From: Nocardiopsis ganjiahuensis DSM 45031
Lineage (GTDB): Bacteria; Actinomycetota; Actinomycetes; Streptosporangiales; Streptosporangiaceae
Reading direction: 5' to 3'
NCBI RefSeq assembly: GCF_000341085.1
Contig: NZ_ANBA01000018.1
Location: 1-64,000 of the forward strand
DNA length: 64,000 nucleotides
The position numbers were made by a program, and so were the translations under genes. Numbering within the stretch: the stretch's first letter is position 1; every line of letters begins with the position of its first letter. The notes under the pieces were generated by a model. That model did not search any database. It was not told the origin of the DNA and saw nothing but the letters and a program-made list of their open reading frames with translations. Shown here piece by piece: positions 25,887-34,209 of this stretch.

Positions 25887-26917
25887 CGAGTTGGTGCGTG
25901 ATAGCGGGTGAGGCATGGTGATCCCGTCCGCGGTGCTTTTCAGATGTTCGCAGTGCGGTCGGAGACCGGCCCGGCGATGGCCTGATAGGTGGCGGGGAGG
26001 TTCTCACTCCGATGGGTCCAGCGCATCAGTTGCTTCCAACGTTTGTGGTCGGCCAAGGCGTGTTCGACGGTGATGCGGTCCAAGGAGTGCGCGTGACGAT
26101 GGTGTTTCCACCGCTCGTGGAACTCGGGCAGAGCACTCTTGTTCGTTTTGCGTAGCGGGGTGATGGCCTTCCCCGGGTGGTCGCGTCGCAGGCCGAGGTA
26201 GCCGTCGTCGAGCAGCACCTCCACCTGCGGGAAGTTCCGGAAGCAGGAGTCGATGCCCTCGGTACGCACCGCGGTGGCGTCGTGCATCCTCCCGGGGCGC
26301 ATCGCATCGGTCCACAACGTGCGCCCGCGATGGTCGGCGACCACCGTGGCCTTCATCGTGTTCTGCTTCTTCTTTCCCGACACGAACGCGCGTCGCCCAC
26401 CCCGGCCCGCACGGGGCCTGCGCACCTGGATCTCGGTGGCGTCCAGTCGGAGTTCGACGCCTTCGGCTTGGGCGTAGGCGAACACGTCCTCCACGGTACG
26501 CAGACGTATCCCTGGCCGGTCGGGGACCGCGCATCCGCGCTCGGCCAACAGGGCTCGGATCTGGCCCACGGCACGTGTGACGGTGGAGCGGTCCACCCCG
26601 AACAGTAGTCCCAGCACTGCGTGCGGCAGGTCGTGGCGCAGATGGATCAGGGTGACCACCAGGCGGTCGGTGAAGACCAGGCGGTGTCGGGCGCCCGCCC
26701 CGGTGTCCTGTTTCCTCCGCCCCGGTGCCGGTGCCGGTGGTCTTCGACGGCTGTTGCCCAGGGGTGGGCTAGCTCCTCGATGAGCGCGGCCAGGTGATGC
26801 TGGGATATGCCGGTGAGCCAGGGGTGGGCCAGGACCGCACGATTGACCTTGATCGTCACGACCAGAGCATGCTACGACTCTTCAGTGGTGCCTCACCCGC
26901 TATCACGCACCAACTCG
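25887..26917 (-). mobile_element. insertion sequence, IS5-like, 1,031 bp
   Basis: Perfect 29-bp terminal inverted repeats (25887-25915 and 26889-26917, outermost bases CGAGTTGGTGCGTG) enclose a transposase gene. TAA at 25884-25886 and at 26918-26920 is the target duplication, of the TNA type made by IS5-group elements. The ends are identical and the transposase is full of intact motifs, so insertion looks recent. It separates the PycTM gene from its original upstream DNA. Confidence 0.9.
25940..26859 (-). CDS. IS5-like DDE transposase (two frames, -1 shift)
   Basis: The N-terminal part (from ATG 26859: IKVNRAVLAHPWLTGISQHH) and the main part (to 25940) lie in frames joined by a -1 shift near 26713-26722, at GGAGGAAAC. 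The shifted frame then reads KQDTGAGARHRLVFTDRLVV into TLIHLRHDLPHAVLG. DDE residues are visible in LRLDATEIQV, LLDDGYLG and ITVEHALADHK, and a helix-turn-helix in FGVDRSTVTRAVGQI. The joined product is about 306 residues, normal for the family. Programmed frameshifting is common in such elements, but a plain mutation is not excluded; the site is not a perfect slippery heptamer. Confidence 0.75.
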
Positions 26918-27091
26918 TAAGGACGGCCCATGTGCCACGGGACCCCTCGGTTGCACGAGTGTCTCGACTTCAAGATGCGCTAACTGGCTGTCCCGAGGCT
27001 GAGCTTAAAGAGGTCTTGCACAGCTGTCCCCACACCTACAGGGCGGCCGCGTCGGACGCACCGCCTGTCGAACCCAGAGGTTGGTATCCGT

Positions 27092-27122
27092 GGCGACGTG
27101 GTGGAGTTCCGCTTCAACGTCT
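27092..27122 (+). repeat. attR-like 31-bp direct repeat of ychF 3' end
   Basis: An exact second copy of 19604-19634. Here the upstream sequence is not ychF (the frame reads EVGIRGDVVEFRFNV then TAG), so this is a copied gene end, not a gene. It marks the right border of the island. Confidence 0.8.
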
Positions 27123-27133
27123 AGTCGGGCCCC

Positions 27134-27586
27134 GTGTCGGACGAACCCCTGGGGGAAGAAGTGACGGACGCCATGACGCGTGCCCGCTTCGTTGCGTTCG
27201 TACGGGACGCGCGGCAGGGCGTGGTCGCCACCATCGACGCCGACGGCCACCCGGAGGCAGCGCTGGTCGGTGTCGCTGTCACCGACGACGGCGAACTCGT
27301 CTTCGATTCCCCCAACGGGACCCGCAAGGTCGCCAACATCCGGGAGAAGCCCCGCGTCGCGCTGGTGATCGGCTGGGACGACGGCGTCTCGGTGCAAGTC
27401 GAGGGAGACGCCGACATCCTCGCGGGCCCGGAGCGGGAGGCCTACGGGCGCGCCTACCTCGCGCAGTTCCCGGGTTCGCGCGTGCTCGACGAGGATTTCG
27501 CGGTGGTGCGCGTCGTGCCCGGGTGGCTGCGCTGCTACGACGCCCGGTCGGAGCCGCCGACGGTGGTGGAGAAGGTGTGCTGGTGA
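27134..27586 (+). CDS. pyridoxamine 5'-phosphate oxidase-fold flavoprotein
   Basis: A protein of up to 150 residues with the split-barrel fold that binds FMN or F420. Family sequence includes GVVATIDADGHPEAALVG (about 33-50), ELVFDSPNGTRKVANIREKP and VALVIGWDD. These small enzymes reduce or oxidise varied substrates, so the role is unclear. GTG at 27134 is the longest start. GTG at 27161 has a better binding site (GGGGGAAG), and ATG at 27173 begins the conserved part. The gene lies between copies two and three of the ychF end, so it may itself be an insert. Confidence 0.8.
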   Translation: MSDEPLGEEVTDAMTRARFVAFVRDARQGVVATIDADGHPEAALVGVAVTDDGELVFDSPNGTRKVANIREKPRVALVIGWDDGVSVQVEGDADILAGPEREAYGRAYLAQFPGSRVLDEDFAVVRVVPGWLRCYDARSEPPTVVEKVCW

Positions 27587-27606
27587 AGCGCGTCCGGCGC
27601 GAGGCG

Positions 27607-27640
27607 GCCTCGTGAAGCTCCGCTTCGACGTCCGATCCGT
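27607..27640 (+). repeat. diverged third copy of the ychF 3' end
   Basis: Aligned with the end of ychF plus GATCCG, 27 of 34 bases match. In frame it reads LVKLRFDVR against ychF VVEFRFNV-stop. It is followed by a copy of the ychF terminator, so it looks like an older gene end left by a previous insertion. Confidence 0.5.
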
Positions 27641-27673
27641 CAGCATGTGATCCACCGAACCCACGAGTTCACG

Positions 27674-27705
27674 CGGGGGCGGGCCGAGCCATCGGCCCGC
27701 CCCCG
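27674..27705 (+). terminator. second copy of the ychF terminator
   Basis: Fourteen-base perfect arms beginning CGGGGGCGGGCCGA enclose GCCA. The stem is nearly the same as the one at 19652-19677. Confidence 0.7.
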
Positions 27706-27807
27706 TCGTTTTCCCGGTGCCGAGAGCCGGGCCGGGGCACGGCCGTCAGCGGCTCCGGCGCTGAGTCGGCTTCGGGGATGACGCCCGCAGCGGCACCGGA
27801 TCGCCCG

Positions 27808-28437
27808 TCAGGCGAGCTCGCGGGCCTGTGCCGCTGAGGTGACCAGGTCGCTCTTGCCCAGCGCCTCGCCGGCCTGCAGGGCGGCCGTCCAGGTGTCGGT
27901 GTCGGCGACGGCGGCCCAGTTCGAGTGGAGCAGCGCCATGAGCGTCTCGTGGACCTGCCGTGCGGGCGCGCTGCCGGCGTCGTTCGCGAGGCCGACCGCC
28001 CCGGTCGCGTCGGAGAGGACCTCGACGGCGAATCCGAGCGGCTCGGCGGCGGCCGCGGAGGCGATCACGCAGTTGTTGGTCATGTATCCGACCAGGGTGA
28101 TCGTGTCGATGCCCTCGTCACGCAGCCACGCCTCGAGGCCGGTGCCCGCGAAGACGCTGGAGAACTGCTTGCCGATGCGCTTGGACGCGCGCTCCTCGTG
28201 GGCGGCGACCTCGGGGTGGTTCTGCCAGGTCGCCGACTCGGCGGCGAAGACCGGGGACTCCGCGGGGAGCTCGTGCTGGACGAGCACGACCGGGACGCCG
28301 GACTGCTCCGCGGCATCGAGTGCGGCCCTGATGCGAGCGATCGACTCGCCGCGGGCGGGGTGCTGGATCGGGAGGAGCCCTTCGAAGTACTCCTGCTGGG
28401 CGTCGACGACGATGAGGGCTCGGCGTGGTGCGGTCAT
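27808..28437 (-). CDS. isochorismatase-family cysteine hydrolase
   Basis: A 209-residue cysteine hydrolase (nicotinamidase/isochorismatase fold). The catalytic triad is visible: D12 in IVVDAQQEYF, K90 in KRIGKQFSSVF and C123 in GYMTNNCVIAS, the last preceded by the non-proline cis-peptide region. These enzymes cleave amides, isochorismate or related compounds; the substrate here is not identifiable. It is followed on the same strand (upstream in reading order) by an LLM oxidoreductase gene 39 bp away, so the two may be co-transcribed. Confidence 0.88.
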   Translation of the reverse strand: MTAPRRALIVVDAQQEYFEGLLPIQHPARGESIARIRAALDAAEQSGVPVVLVQHELPAESPVFAAESATWQNHPEVAAHEERASKRIGKQFSSVFAGTGLEAWLRDEGIDTITLVGYMTNNCVIASAAAAEPLGFAVEVLSDATGAVGLANDAGSAPARQVHETLMALLHSNWAAVADTDTWTAALQAGEALGKSDLVTSAAQARELA

Positions 28438-28476
28438 GGTGTTCTCCCTTTCATGGGGTGCGGGACGGACGGGTCT

Positions 28477-29544
28477 TCAGGTGCGCGGAAGGTCGTAGTG
28501 GTCGGCGATCAGCTCGACCCCGTGCCGGTCGAGCTCGGCCGAGTGCCCGCTGACGACGAGCATGATCTCGTCGACACCGGTGCGTTCGTGCAGGGATTCG
28601 AGGCGGTCGGCGACCGTGGCGGGGGTGCCGTGGAAGCTGAGGTCGACATAGGTGTCGAGGACCTGCCGTTCCTGCGCCGTGGCCTGGTAGGCGTCGACCT
28701 CGTCCGGCGGCAGCAGGAGGTAGCCCTTGCGTGTGAACATGCGCAGCATCGCCATGGCGGACGTCGCTGCCTGGCGCTTCGACTCGACCGGGACATCGCT
28801 GACCGCGACGGGCACGCTGACGAGCGTGCGGGGCTCGGCGAGCACCTCGGAAGGCTGGAACTCCTCGCGGTAGAGGCGCAGAGCCGTGTCGATGTCGGCG
28901 TCGCCGAACTGCAGTGCGAACGCGTACGGCCGACCGAGCCGCGCGGCCAGCCGGGCGGAGTACGGCGAGGAGCCCAGCATCCAGATCTCCGGTCCCGTCG
29001 ACGGCTCGGGCACTCGGTTCTGAGCCGCCTGCCACGGGCCGGGCACCGCGTGCACGGACCGGTACGGATGCCCTGGCGGAAAATCGTCGCCGAGGAACCC
29101 GAGCAGCTCGAGCACCTGTTGCGGGAAGCCGTCATTGGCGTCCGCGCCCCGCCGCAGCGCGGCGGCGGTCGCGCCGTCGGTGCCGGGCGCGCGGCCCAGG
29201 CCCAGGTCGATCCGCCCGGGAGCCAGCGCGTCGAGCATTCCGAACTGCTCCGCGATCAGCAGCGGCGCATGGTTCGGGAGCATCACCCCTCCCGCGCCGA
29301 GGCGGATGCGCGTCGTCTCGGCGATGAGCCGGGCGACCATCAGCGGCGGTGAGGACACGGATGTCGCCCCCATCGCATGGTGCTCCGACATCCAGAACCG
29401 GTGGAACCCCCGCCGGTCCGCCGTCCGGGCCAGCGCGACGGTGCCCGCGAGCCCTTCCTCCGCCGTCGTTCCGACGCCTGTTCCGCCTCCGGCGAGCACG
29501 GACAGTGCGAACGGCGCGGTGCCTACTGATGCTTCGGTGCGCAT
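28477..29544 (-). CDS. LLM-class flavin-dependent oxidoreductase
   Basis: A 355-residue bacterial-luciferase-like monooxygenase, probably using FMNH2 or F420. Family sequence includes RFWMSEHHAMGA (about 50-61), MLPNHAPLLIAEQFGMLDAL and RIDLGLGRAPGTDGAT. It begins an operon with the cysteine hydrolase gene, suggesting joint action on one compound. It is divergent from a CGNR regulator 95 bp away that is the likely controller. The start at 29544 fits the usual N-terminus (PFALSVLAGGG). Confidence 0.9.
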   Translation of the reverse strand: MRTEASVGTAPFALSVLAGGGTGVGTTAEEGLAGTVALARTADRRGFHRFWMSEHHAMGATSVSSPPLMVARLIAETTRIRLGAGGVMLPNHAPLLIAEQFGMLDALAPGRIDLGLGRAPGTDGATAAALRRGADANDGFPQQVLELLGFLGDDFPPGHPYRSVHAVPGPWQAAQNRVPEPSTGPEIWMLGSSPYSARLAARLGRPYAFALQFGDADIDTALRLYREEFQPSEVLAEPRTLVSVPVAVSDVPVESKRQAATSAMAMLRMFTRKGYLLLPPDEVDAYQATAQERQVLDTYVDLSFHGTPATVADRLESLHERTGVDEIMLVVSGHSAELDRHGVELIADHYDLPRT

Positions 29545-29639
29545 GCGGAAACTCGAATCTCATGGAAGATGTCATTGTTTGGCATGAGCAGATGCTAGCA
29601 GAGACATCACGCGAAAATGCGGCTGATACCATGAGAATC

Positions 29640-30233
29640 ATGATGGAGACAGCTCAGCCGACCGTGCCCGGCGTCGAGGAGCACCCGTGTCTCGCCCTGG
29701 TCAACAGCGTGAGCGACTCGGGCCGGGGCGGGTGGCGTGACGAGTTGGCCACACCTGAGGCCCTGAGGGCGTGGCTGCTGGATCGCGATCTGATCGTTCC
29801 GGGCGCCGTGCTGCAGGAGTACTGCCGGGGCCGGATCGTGGCGTTGCGCGAGAACCTGCGGGACCTCTTCACCGCGCACATCGGGGGAGGTGCCCCTCCG
29901 CTCGAGGCGGTGCAAGCCCTCAACCGCGCGCTGACCAGCGCCCCCGGAGCCCTGCTGCTGCGCTACGAACCGGGGACGGGGTTCACCCGCAGCGCCGACC
30001 ACCCGGTGACGCAGGTCGTCGAGCACGTCATGGCTCTCGTCGCCGAGGACGCCGCCGCGCTGCTCACCGGAGACGACGCGCCGAAGCTCGCGTCCTGCGA
30101 GGCGGAGGGGTGCCTGTGGTTCTTCCTTCGCACACATGCGCGACGGCAGTGGTGCTCGACCCGCTGCGGCGACCGGGTGCGCGCCGCGCGATCCTACGCC
30201 CGCAAGCGCGTGCGGAGCTCAGCGCAGAGCTGA
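29640..30233 (+). CDS. CGNR zinc-finger / ABATE-domain regulator
   Basis: A protein of about 197 residues. An N-terminal ABATE (stress-induced regulator) domain begins EEHPCLALVNSVSD and includes RDELATPEALRAWL. A C-terminal CGNR-type zinc finger has C..C in ASCEAEGC and WCSTRCGDRVRAARSYARKR. The consensus CGNR is CGDR here. Such proteins are putative transcription factors. Two adjacent ATGs at 29640/29643, and one at 29631, are possible; none has a strong binding site. It is divergent from the LLM oxidoreductase gene. Confidence 0.8.
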   Translation: MMETAQPTVPGVEEHPCLALVNSVSDSGRGGWRDELATPEALRAWLLDRDLIVPGAVLQEYCRGRIVALRENLRDLFTAHIGGGAPPLEAVQALNRALTSAPGALLLRYEPGTGFTRSADHPVTQVVEHVMALVAEDAAALLTGDDAPKLASCEAEGCLWFFLRTHARRQWCSTRCGDRVRAARSYARKRVRSSAQS

Positions 30234-30358
30234 GCGCCGCACGCGGACACGGGTCGCCGGTCGGGCTTCCACACGGCCGCGGACGCCACGCCCAGGGTGA
30301 CGAGACCGAGTCGTTGGTCCATGGCGGGCACCCCAAGGGGTCGTGGGAGGGGTGTGGG

Positions 30359-31108
30359 CTACGCGTCCTCGGGGAGCTGGTGGGCGAGGCCGTCGAGGAC
30401 GAGTTCGAGCCCGGCGTCGAAGTCCGCTCGTACGGCCGCTCCGGCGGGTTCGTCCGAGGGCAGGAGCGCGGCCGAGGCGAGCATCTCCGCGGTGTGCGGG
30501 TAGTGCTCGGGGGTGACGAGCGCCCTCAGCGCGCGTGCGTAGCCGTCCTTGTCCTCCGTCTCCGAGTGGTCGGAGCGCCCCTCCTCGAGGTCCTGCGCGA
30601 GCAGGGCGGAGTGGCGCACGAAGCCGGTCAGCAGGGTGAGCACCATGAGCTTGTCGCCCCAGTCGAGCCCGGTGTCCGCCAGCTGCGCGAAGCCCCGCTC
30701 GAGCCAGGCGATCTGGTTCGGGCCGGACGGTGAACGGTAGATGGGGACCCGGGGGATCCAGGGCCGGTCCGTGTACAGCTCCCAGAGGTCGCTCGCCCAG
30801 AGCCGCATCCCCTCGCGCCACCCGGACGGCTCCGCCGCGGGCGTCCGGGGCGGGCTCGCCGCGTCCAGCATGAGCTGGAGCAGCTCCTGCTTGGAGCCGA
30901 CGTAGCGGTAGAGCGACATCGGGGTCACGTCCAGCTCCTTGGCCACCTTCGGCAGCGTCGCCGCCTCCAGCCCCCCTTCGTCGGCGAGGCGCACGGCCGA
31001 CGCGACGACCGTCTCGACGTCCAGGGTCGACCTGCGGCCCAGTCGCGCCGGTGCGGTCGGCAGCCGCCAGAGCCGGCGGAAGAAGTCGGGCACGGCGTCG
31101 TTGTTCAT
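30359..31108 (-). CDS. TetR family regulator (TetR_C type)
   Basis: A 249-residue regulator. The helix-turn-helix (about residues 28-75) includes LDVETVVASAVRLADEGGLE and VTPMSLYRYVGSKQELL. The large C-terminal domain resembles that of tetracycline-repressor-like TetR_C members (WLERGFAQLADTGLDWGDKL). It is divergent from a DUF418 membrane protein gene, with a 9-bp-arm palindrome between the two. It probably represses that gene and itself. Confidence 0.88.
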   Translation of the reverse strand: MNNDAVPDFFRRLWRLPTAPARLGRRSTLDVETVVASAVRLADEGGLEAATLPKVAKELDVTPMSLYRYVGSKQELLQLMLDAASPPRTPAAEPSGWREGMRLWASDLWELYTDRPWIPRVPIYRSPSGPNQIAWLERGFAQLADTGLDWGDKLMVLTLLTGFVRHSALLAQDLEEGRSDHSETEDKDGYARALRALVTPEHYPHTAEMLASAALLPSDEPAGAAVRADFDAGLELVLDGLAHQLPEDA

Positions 31109-31186
31109 GCTTTCGCTCCTGGCGGCTTCTCGAACCCTGCGGTGTCCGGCCTGGTGGGGCCGGGTTGGAGCAGCTTATCTCAGTAA

Positions 31187-31209
31187 TAAACTATACCTCA
31201 TATAGTTTA
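31187..31209. promoter_or_regulatory. TetR operator palindrome
   Basis: Perfect arms TAAACTATA and TATAGTTTA are separated by CCTCA, in an AT-rich patch. It ends 6 bp before the DUF418 start and 78 bp from the TetR start, so a bound repressor would block both promoters. Confidence 0.75.
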
Positions 31210-31215
31210 AGTGTT

Positions 31216-32412
31216 ATGGTTTCTCGCATGACGAGTCAGACAGGCATCCGCACGGTCGCCGAGCGCGGCCGGGTCCACGACGTCGACGCCCTGCGCGGGT
31301 TCGCGCTCTTCGGGATCTTCGCCGTCAACATCACCTTCATGGCGTCGGCCTATCCGGGGAACCTGGTCGACGACCCCTCGTTCGCCTCCCCGGTCGACGA
31401 CGCCGCCCGCTTCGTGGTCTCGGCGCTGTTCTCGATGAAGTTCTACCTGCTCTTCTCCTTCCTGTTCGGGTACAGCTTCGTCCTCCAGACGGACGCCGCC
31501 CGGCGTGCCGGACGGGCGTTCGCTCCGCGGATGCTCCGCCGGATCGCGGGGCTGTTCGCGCTCGGCGCGGTCCACATCGTCCTGCTCTACGGCGGCGACG
31601 TCCTGACCACGTACGCCGTGGTGGCGCTCGTACTGCTCGCGATGCACCGGGTCCGTGACGAGGTGGCGCTCCGCACGGCCGGGATCATCTACGCGGTCGT
31701 GCTGGTCTCCCTCGTGGCGAGCGCGGCGTTCGTCGGCAGCGGCGCGTTCATGCCGAGCACCGGAGAGGCCCTGGCCGACGCGGCCGCCCAGACGCAGAAC
31801 ATGCTCGGGACGCCGGCCGACGTCGTGGAGCACAACCTCGGCGGGCTCGGGCTCCTCGTCCTGCAGGCCGTCTCACTCCAGGGGCCCACGGCGCTGGCGA
31901 TGTTCCTCCTGGGCATGGTCGCCGCGCGTCGGCGCGTGTTCTCCGGGCTGGACGGCACCGAGCCGGTCCTGCGCCGGATCCAGCTGATCGGCTTCCCGGT
32001 GGGGCTCGCGGGCGGCGCGGTGTTCGCGCTGATGGGCGGTGCGGGCAGCACCCTGGCCACCGCCGTGAGCGTGGCGACGGCGCCGTTCCTGGCCGCCGCG
32101 TACGCGGCCACCCTGCTGCGGATCATGCACGGCCGCAGGACCGCCTGGGTCAGGAGCGTGCTGGCCCCGGTCGGACGCGTGGCGCTGACCAACTACCTGG
32201 CGCAGTCCCTGATCGGACTCCTGCTGTTCACCGGGATCGGCCTCGGTCTCGCCGGGCGGTTCTCCCCGCCCCAGCTGCTGCTGACGGTCCTCGTGGTGTT
32301 CGCGGTCCAGGCCGCGCTGAGCGCCTGGTGGCTGCGCCGGCACCGGTACGGCCCCGCGGAGTACCTGCTGCGCTGGTTCACGAACGCTCAGCGGCCGGTC
32401 CGCTTGCGGTAG
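31216..32412 (+). CDS. DUF418 polytopic membrane protein
   Basis: A 398-residue membrane protein with about ten hydrophobic segments. The N-terminal RVHDVDALRGFALFGIFAVN and C-terminal GPAEYLLRWFT are hallmarks of DUF418 proteins, which are distantly related to acyltransferase-type membrane families; the function is unknown. Starts at 31216 or 31228 are possible. Lying just after the palindrome, the mRNA must have almost no leader. It overlaps the tail of the convergent membrane gene by 25 bp. Confidence 0.85.
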   Translation: MVSRMTSQTGIRTVAERGRVHDVDALRGFALFGIFAVNITFMASAYPGNLVDDPSFASPVDDAARFVVSALFSMKFYLLFSFLFGYSFVLQTDAARRAGRAFAPRMLRRIAGLFALGAVHIVLLYGGDVLTTYAVVALVLLAMHRVRDEVALRTAGIIYAVVLVSLVASAAFVGSGAFMPSTGEALADAAAQTQNMLGTPADVVEHNLGGLGLLVLQAVSLQGPTALAMFLLGMVAARRRVFSGLDGTEPVLRRIQLIGFPVGLAGGAVFALMGGAGSTLATAVSVATAPFLAAAYAATLLRIMHGRRTAWVRSVLAPVGRVALTNYLAQSLIGLLLFTGIGLGLAGRFSPPQLLLTVLVVFAVQAALSAWWLRRHRYGPAEYLLRWFTNAQRPVRLR

Positions 32413-33110
32413 CCGTCCGCCTCGACCGCGTCCGGCCTCTTCTCCGCCAGACCGGCCCGCAGCGCCCCGCGGTAGCCGAAGCACGCCACGACCAGTGCGG
32501 CGGCGCTCGCCACGGTGAGCAGCGGCCATTCGAAGGTCACACCGAAGCCGATCGAGAGCAGTCCCGCGGACAGGAGCGCGCCCACCCACCACCAGCGCCG
32601 GCCGCCCAGCGCGATCGCCCCGCCGACGGCCGCCCCGACGAGGGTTCCGACGAAGAGCAGGACCCCGAAGCCGCCGAGGCCGATGATCACGGGGAACAGC
32701 GAGTCCGGGGGATCGGTGTCGGTGTACAGGACCAGGGGAGCCCCGGCGCCCATGACGCACAGCACGCTCACGACGATCGCGGTGGTGGCCGCGAGGGTGA
32801 GCTTCGCGGTCCCGCTGAGCGGTTCGGAGTACCGGTCCAGGGTCGCCGACCACGAGCCCCACATGATCCAGCCGAAGCCCGCCAGGACGGAGCCCAGGAG
32901 CAGCGGCGCGAGGAACAGGGGGCTGCCGGGGGCCGCGTCGGTGAGGTTCAGAACGATGCCCAGCGGGATGCACAGCAGCAACAGCCCCACCCCCGCCAGC
33001 GCGCCGTACCCGAACCAGCGCTCCACCCGGCGCGCCGGATGCGTCTTCCCGACCCCGCGCCGCACGGGTCCGCCCCCGTCGCCTGACCGCCTGCTCTTGT
33101 CCATGGGCAT
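32388..33110 (-). CDS. hypothetical polytopic membrane protein
   Basis: A 240-residue protein that I do not recognise. After about 30 basic residues (KSRRSGDGG) there are some six or seven hydrophobic helices, including ALAGVGLLLLCIPLGIVLNL, LFLAPLLLGSVLAGFGWIMW and GFGVLLFVGTLVGAAVGGAI. ATGs at 33110 and 33104 are both possible. Its 3' end overlaps the convergent DUF418 gene. Alternation of helices and short loops suggests an integral envelope protein and nothing more. Confidence 0.7.
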   Translation of the reverse strand: MPMDKSRRSGDGGGPVRRGVGKTHPARRVERWFGYGALAGVGLLLLCIPLGIVLNLTDAAPGSPLFLAPLLLGSVLAGFGWIMWGSWSATLDRYSEPLSGTAKLTLAATTAIVVSVLCVMGAGAPLVLYTDTDPPDSLFPVIIGLGGFGVLLFVGTLVGAAVGGAIALGGRRWWWVGALLSAGLLSIGFGVTFEWPLLTVASAAALVVACFGYRGALRAGLAEKRPDAVEADGYRKRTGR

Positions 33111-33225
33111 CACTGTAGGAGCGCGGAGGACCCGGGACCAGGGGGGCGGGACCCGTGCTGACGCGCGGTCGGGTTCCGGTTCGGCGCCTCCGCGTTCGTC
33201 GGCGGGCCGTCCACGGCGTCGGCCG

Positions 33226-34146
33226 CTATCCGGGGCCGTCGCGGAGCCACGCTTCCATGTCGTCCCGGGCGGCGTTCGCCATCGGGGTCGGGTGGGCCGT
33301 GAAACCGTGCGGGGCTCCGGGGTAGACCCGTAGATCCACGTCGACACCCGCTGCCGAGAGCCGTGTCGCCATGGCCAGGTTGTCCTGGAGCAGGATGTCG
33401 TCCTCGCCTACGACCACCAGGGTCGGGGGGAGGCCCCTCATGTCGGCGTAGACCGGTGAGATGTCGGGGCGGGTGCGGTCGGGGGCCTGCCCCGCGTAGG
33501 CCTCGAGGAAGTACTCGTCGGCGATCAGCCGCCCGGCCGGGGTCTGCCCGCTGAGATCGTAGGTCCCGAACTGCAGCACGGCGGCACCGAACGCGTGTGT
33601 TCCCCGGTCGCGCAGCCGCAGGAGGGTGGTCATCGCCAGTGTCGCTCCCGCGGAGAACCCGCCGACGGCGAGCCTGCCGGTTCCGAAGCGGTCCTCGGCG
33701 TTCTCGGCGAGCCAGAGCGCCGCCGCCTCGCAGTCGTCGGGTGCCGCGGGCCAGGGGTGTTCCGGCGCCAGCCTGTAGTCCACGCTCACGACGGCGAAGC
33801 CGAGGGCGTCCGCGAGCCCGCGGTTCCGAACGTCGCCTGCGGCGGCCGATCCCATGTAGAACCCGCCGCCGTGCATCTCCAGGAAGACGCCCCGCGCCGG
33901 TCCGGCTCCGGGCCGGTGGATCCTCAGCGCCACCTCGTGCCCACCGGAGCGGACGAGTTCCTCGTCCACCGACAGCGGTGGGGACCCGGCTTTCGCGGCC
34001 TGGGCCCCGGCCCGGGCTCTGAGAGCGCGGAGCTCTTCCGGACCGCTCGGCCCCCGGCCCGCCGGCCGGTCCGTGTAGAAGTCCCGGGTCTCGTCGACGA
34101 GGGACGACAGGCGCGGGTCGATGAGGTCTTCCAGCCGGAACCTCAT
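33226..34146 (-). CDS. alpha/beta hydrolase, HSL-type esterase
   Basis: A 306-residue esterase/lipase of the hormone-sensitive-lipase group. The oxyanion motif HGGGFYMGS (about residue 85) and nucleophile GGFSAGATLA (about 158) are typical, with the acid in VGEDDILLQDN and His in GAPHGFTAHP. ATG 34146 (MRFRLEDLIDPRL) was chosen because homologues begin with a similar cap helix; a GTG at 34191 would add 15 non-conserved residues. Likely substrates are short-chain esters. It may be co-transcribed with the YhhN gene upstream. Confidence 0.88.
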   Translation of the reverse strand: MRFRLEDLIDPRLSSLVDETRDFYTDRPAGRGPSGPEELRALRARAGAQAAKAGSPPLSVDEELVRSGGHEVALRIHRPGAGPARGVFLEMHGGGFYMGSAAAGDVRNRGLADALGFAVVSVDYRLAPEHPWPAAPDDCEAAALWLAENAEDRFGTGRLAVGGFSAGATLAMTTLLRLRDRGTHAFGAAVLQFGTYDLSGQTPAGRLIADEYFLEAYAGQAPDRTRPDISPVYADMRGLPPTLVVVGEDDILLQDNLAMATRLSAAGVDVDLRVYPGAPHGFTAHPTPMANAARDDMEAWLRDGPG

Positions 34147-34209
34147 CGGGGCCCGCGCCGGGCAGAGCGGAGACGGCGGGTGAACGGCCACTGGTCCATG
34201 CGGGGCACC

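Noticed and set aside
19715..27122. Integrase gene within the ychF island
   Set aside because: No tyrosine- or serine-recombinase motifs were found; the only mobility gene is the IS transposase, whose borders are separate from the island's.
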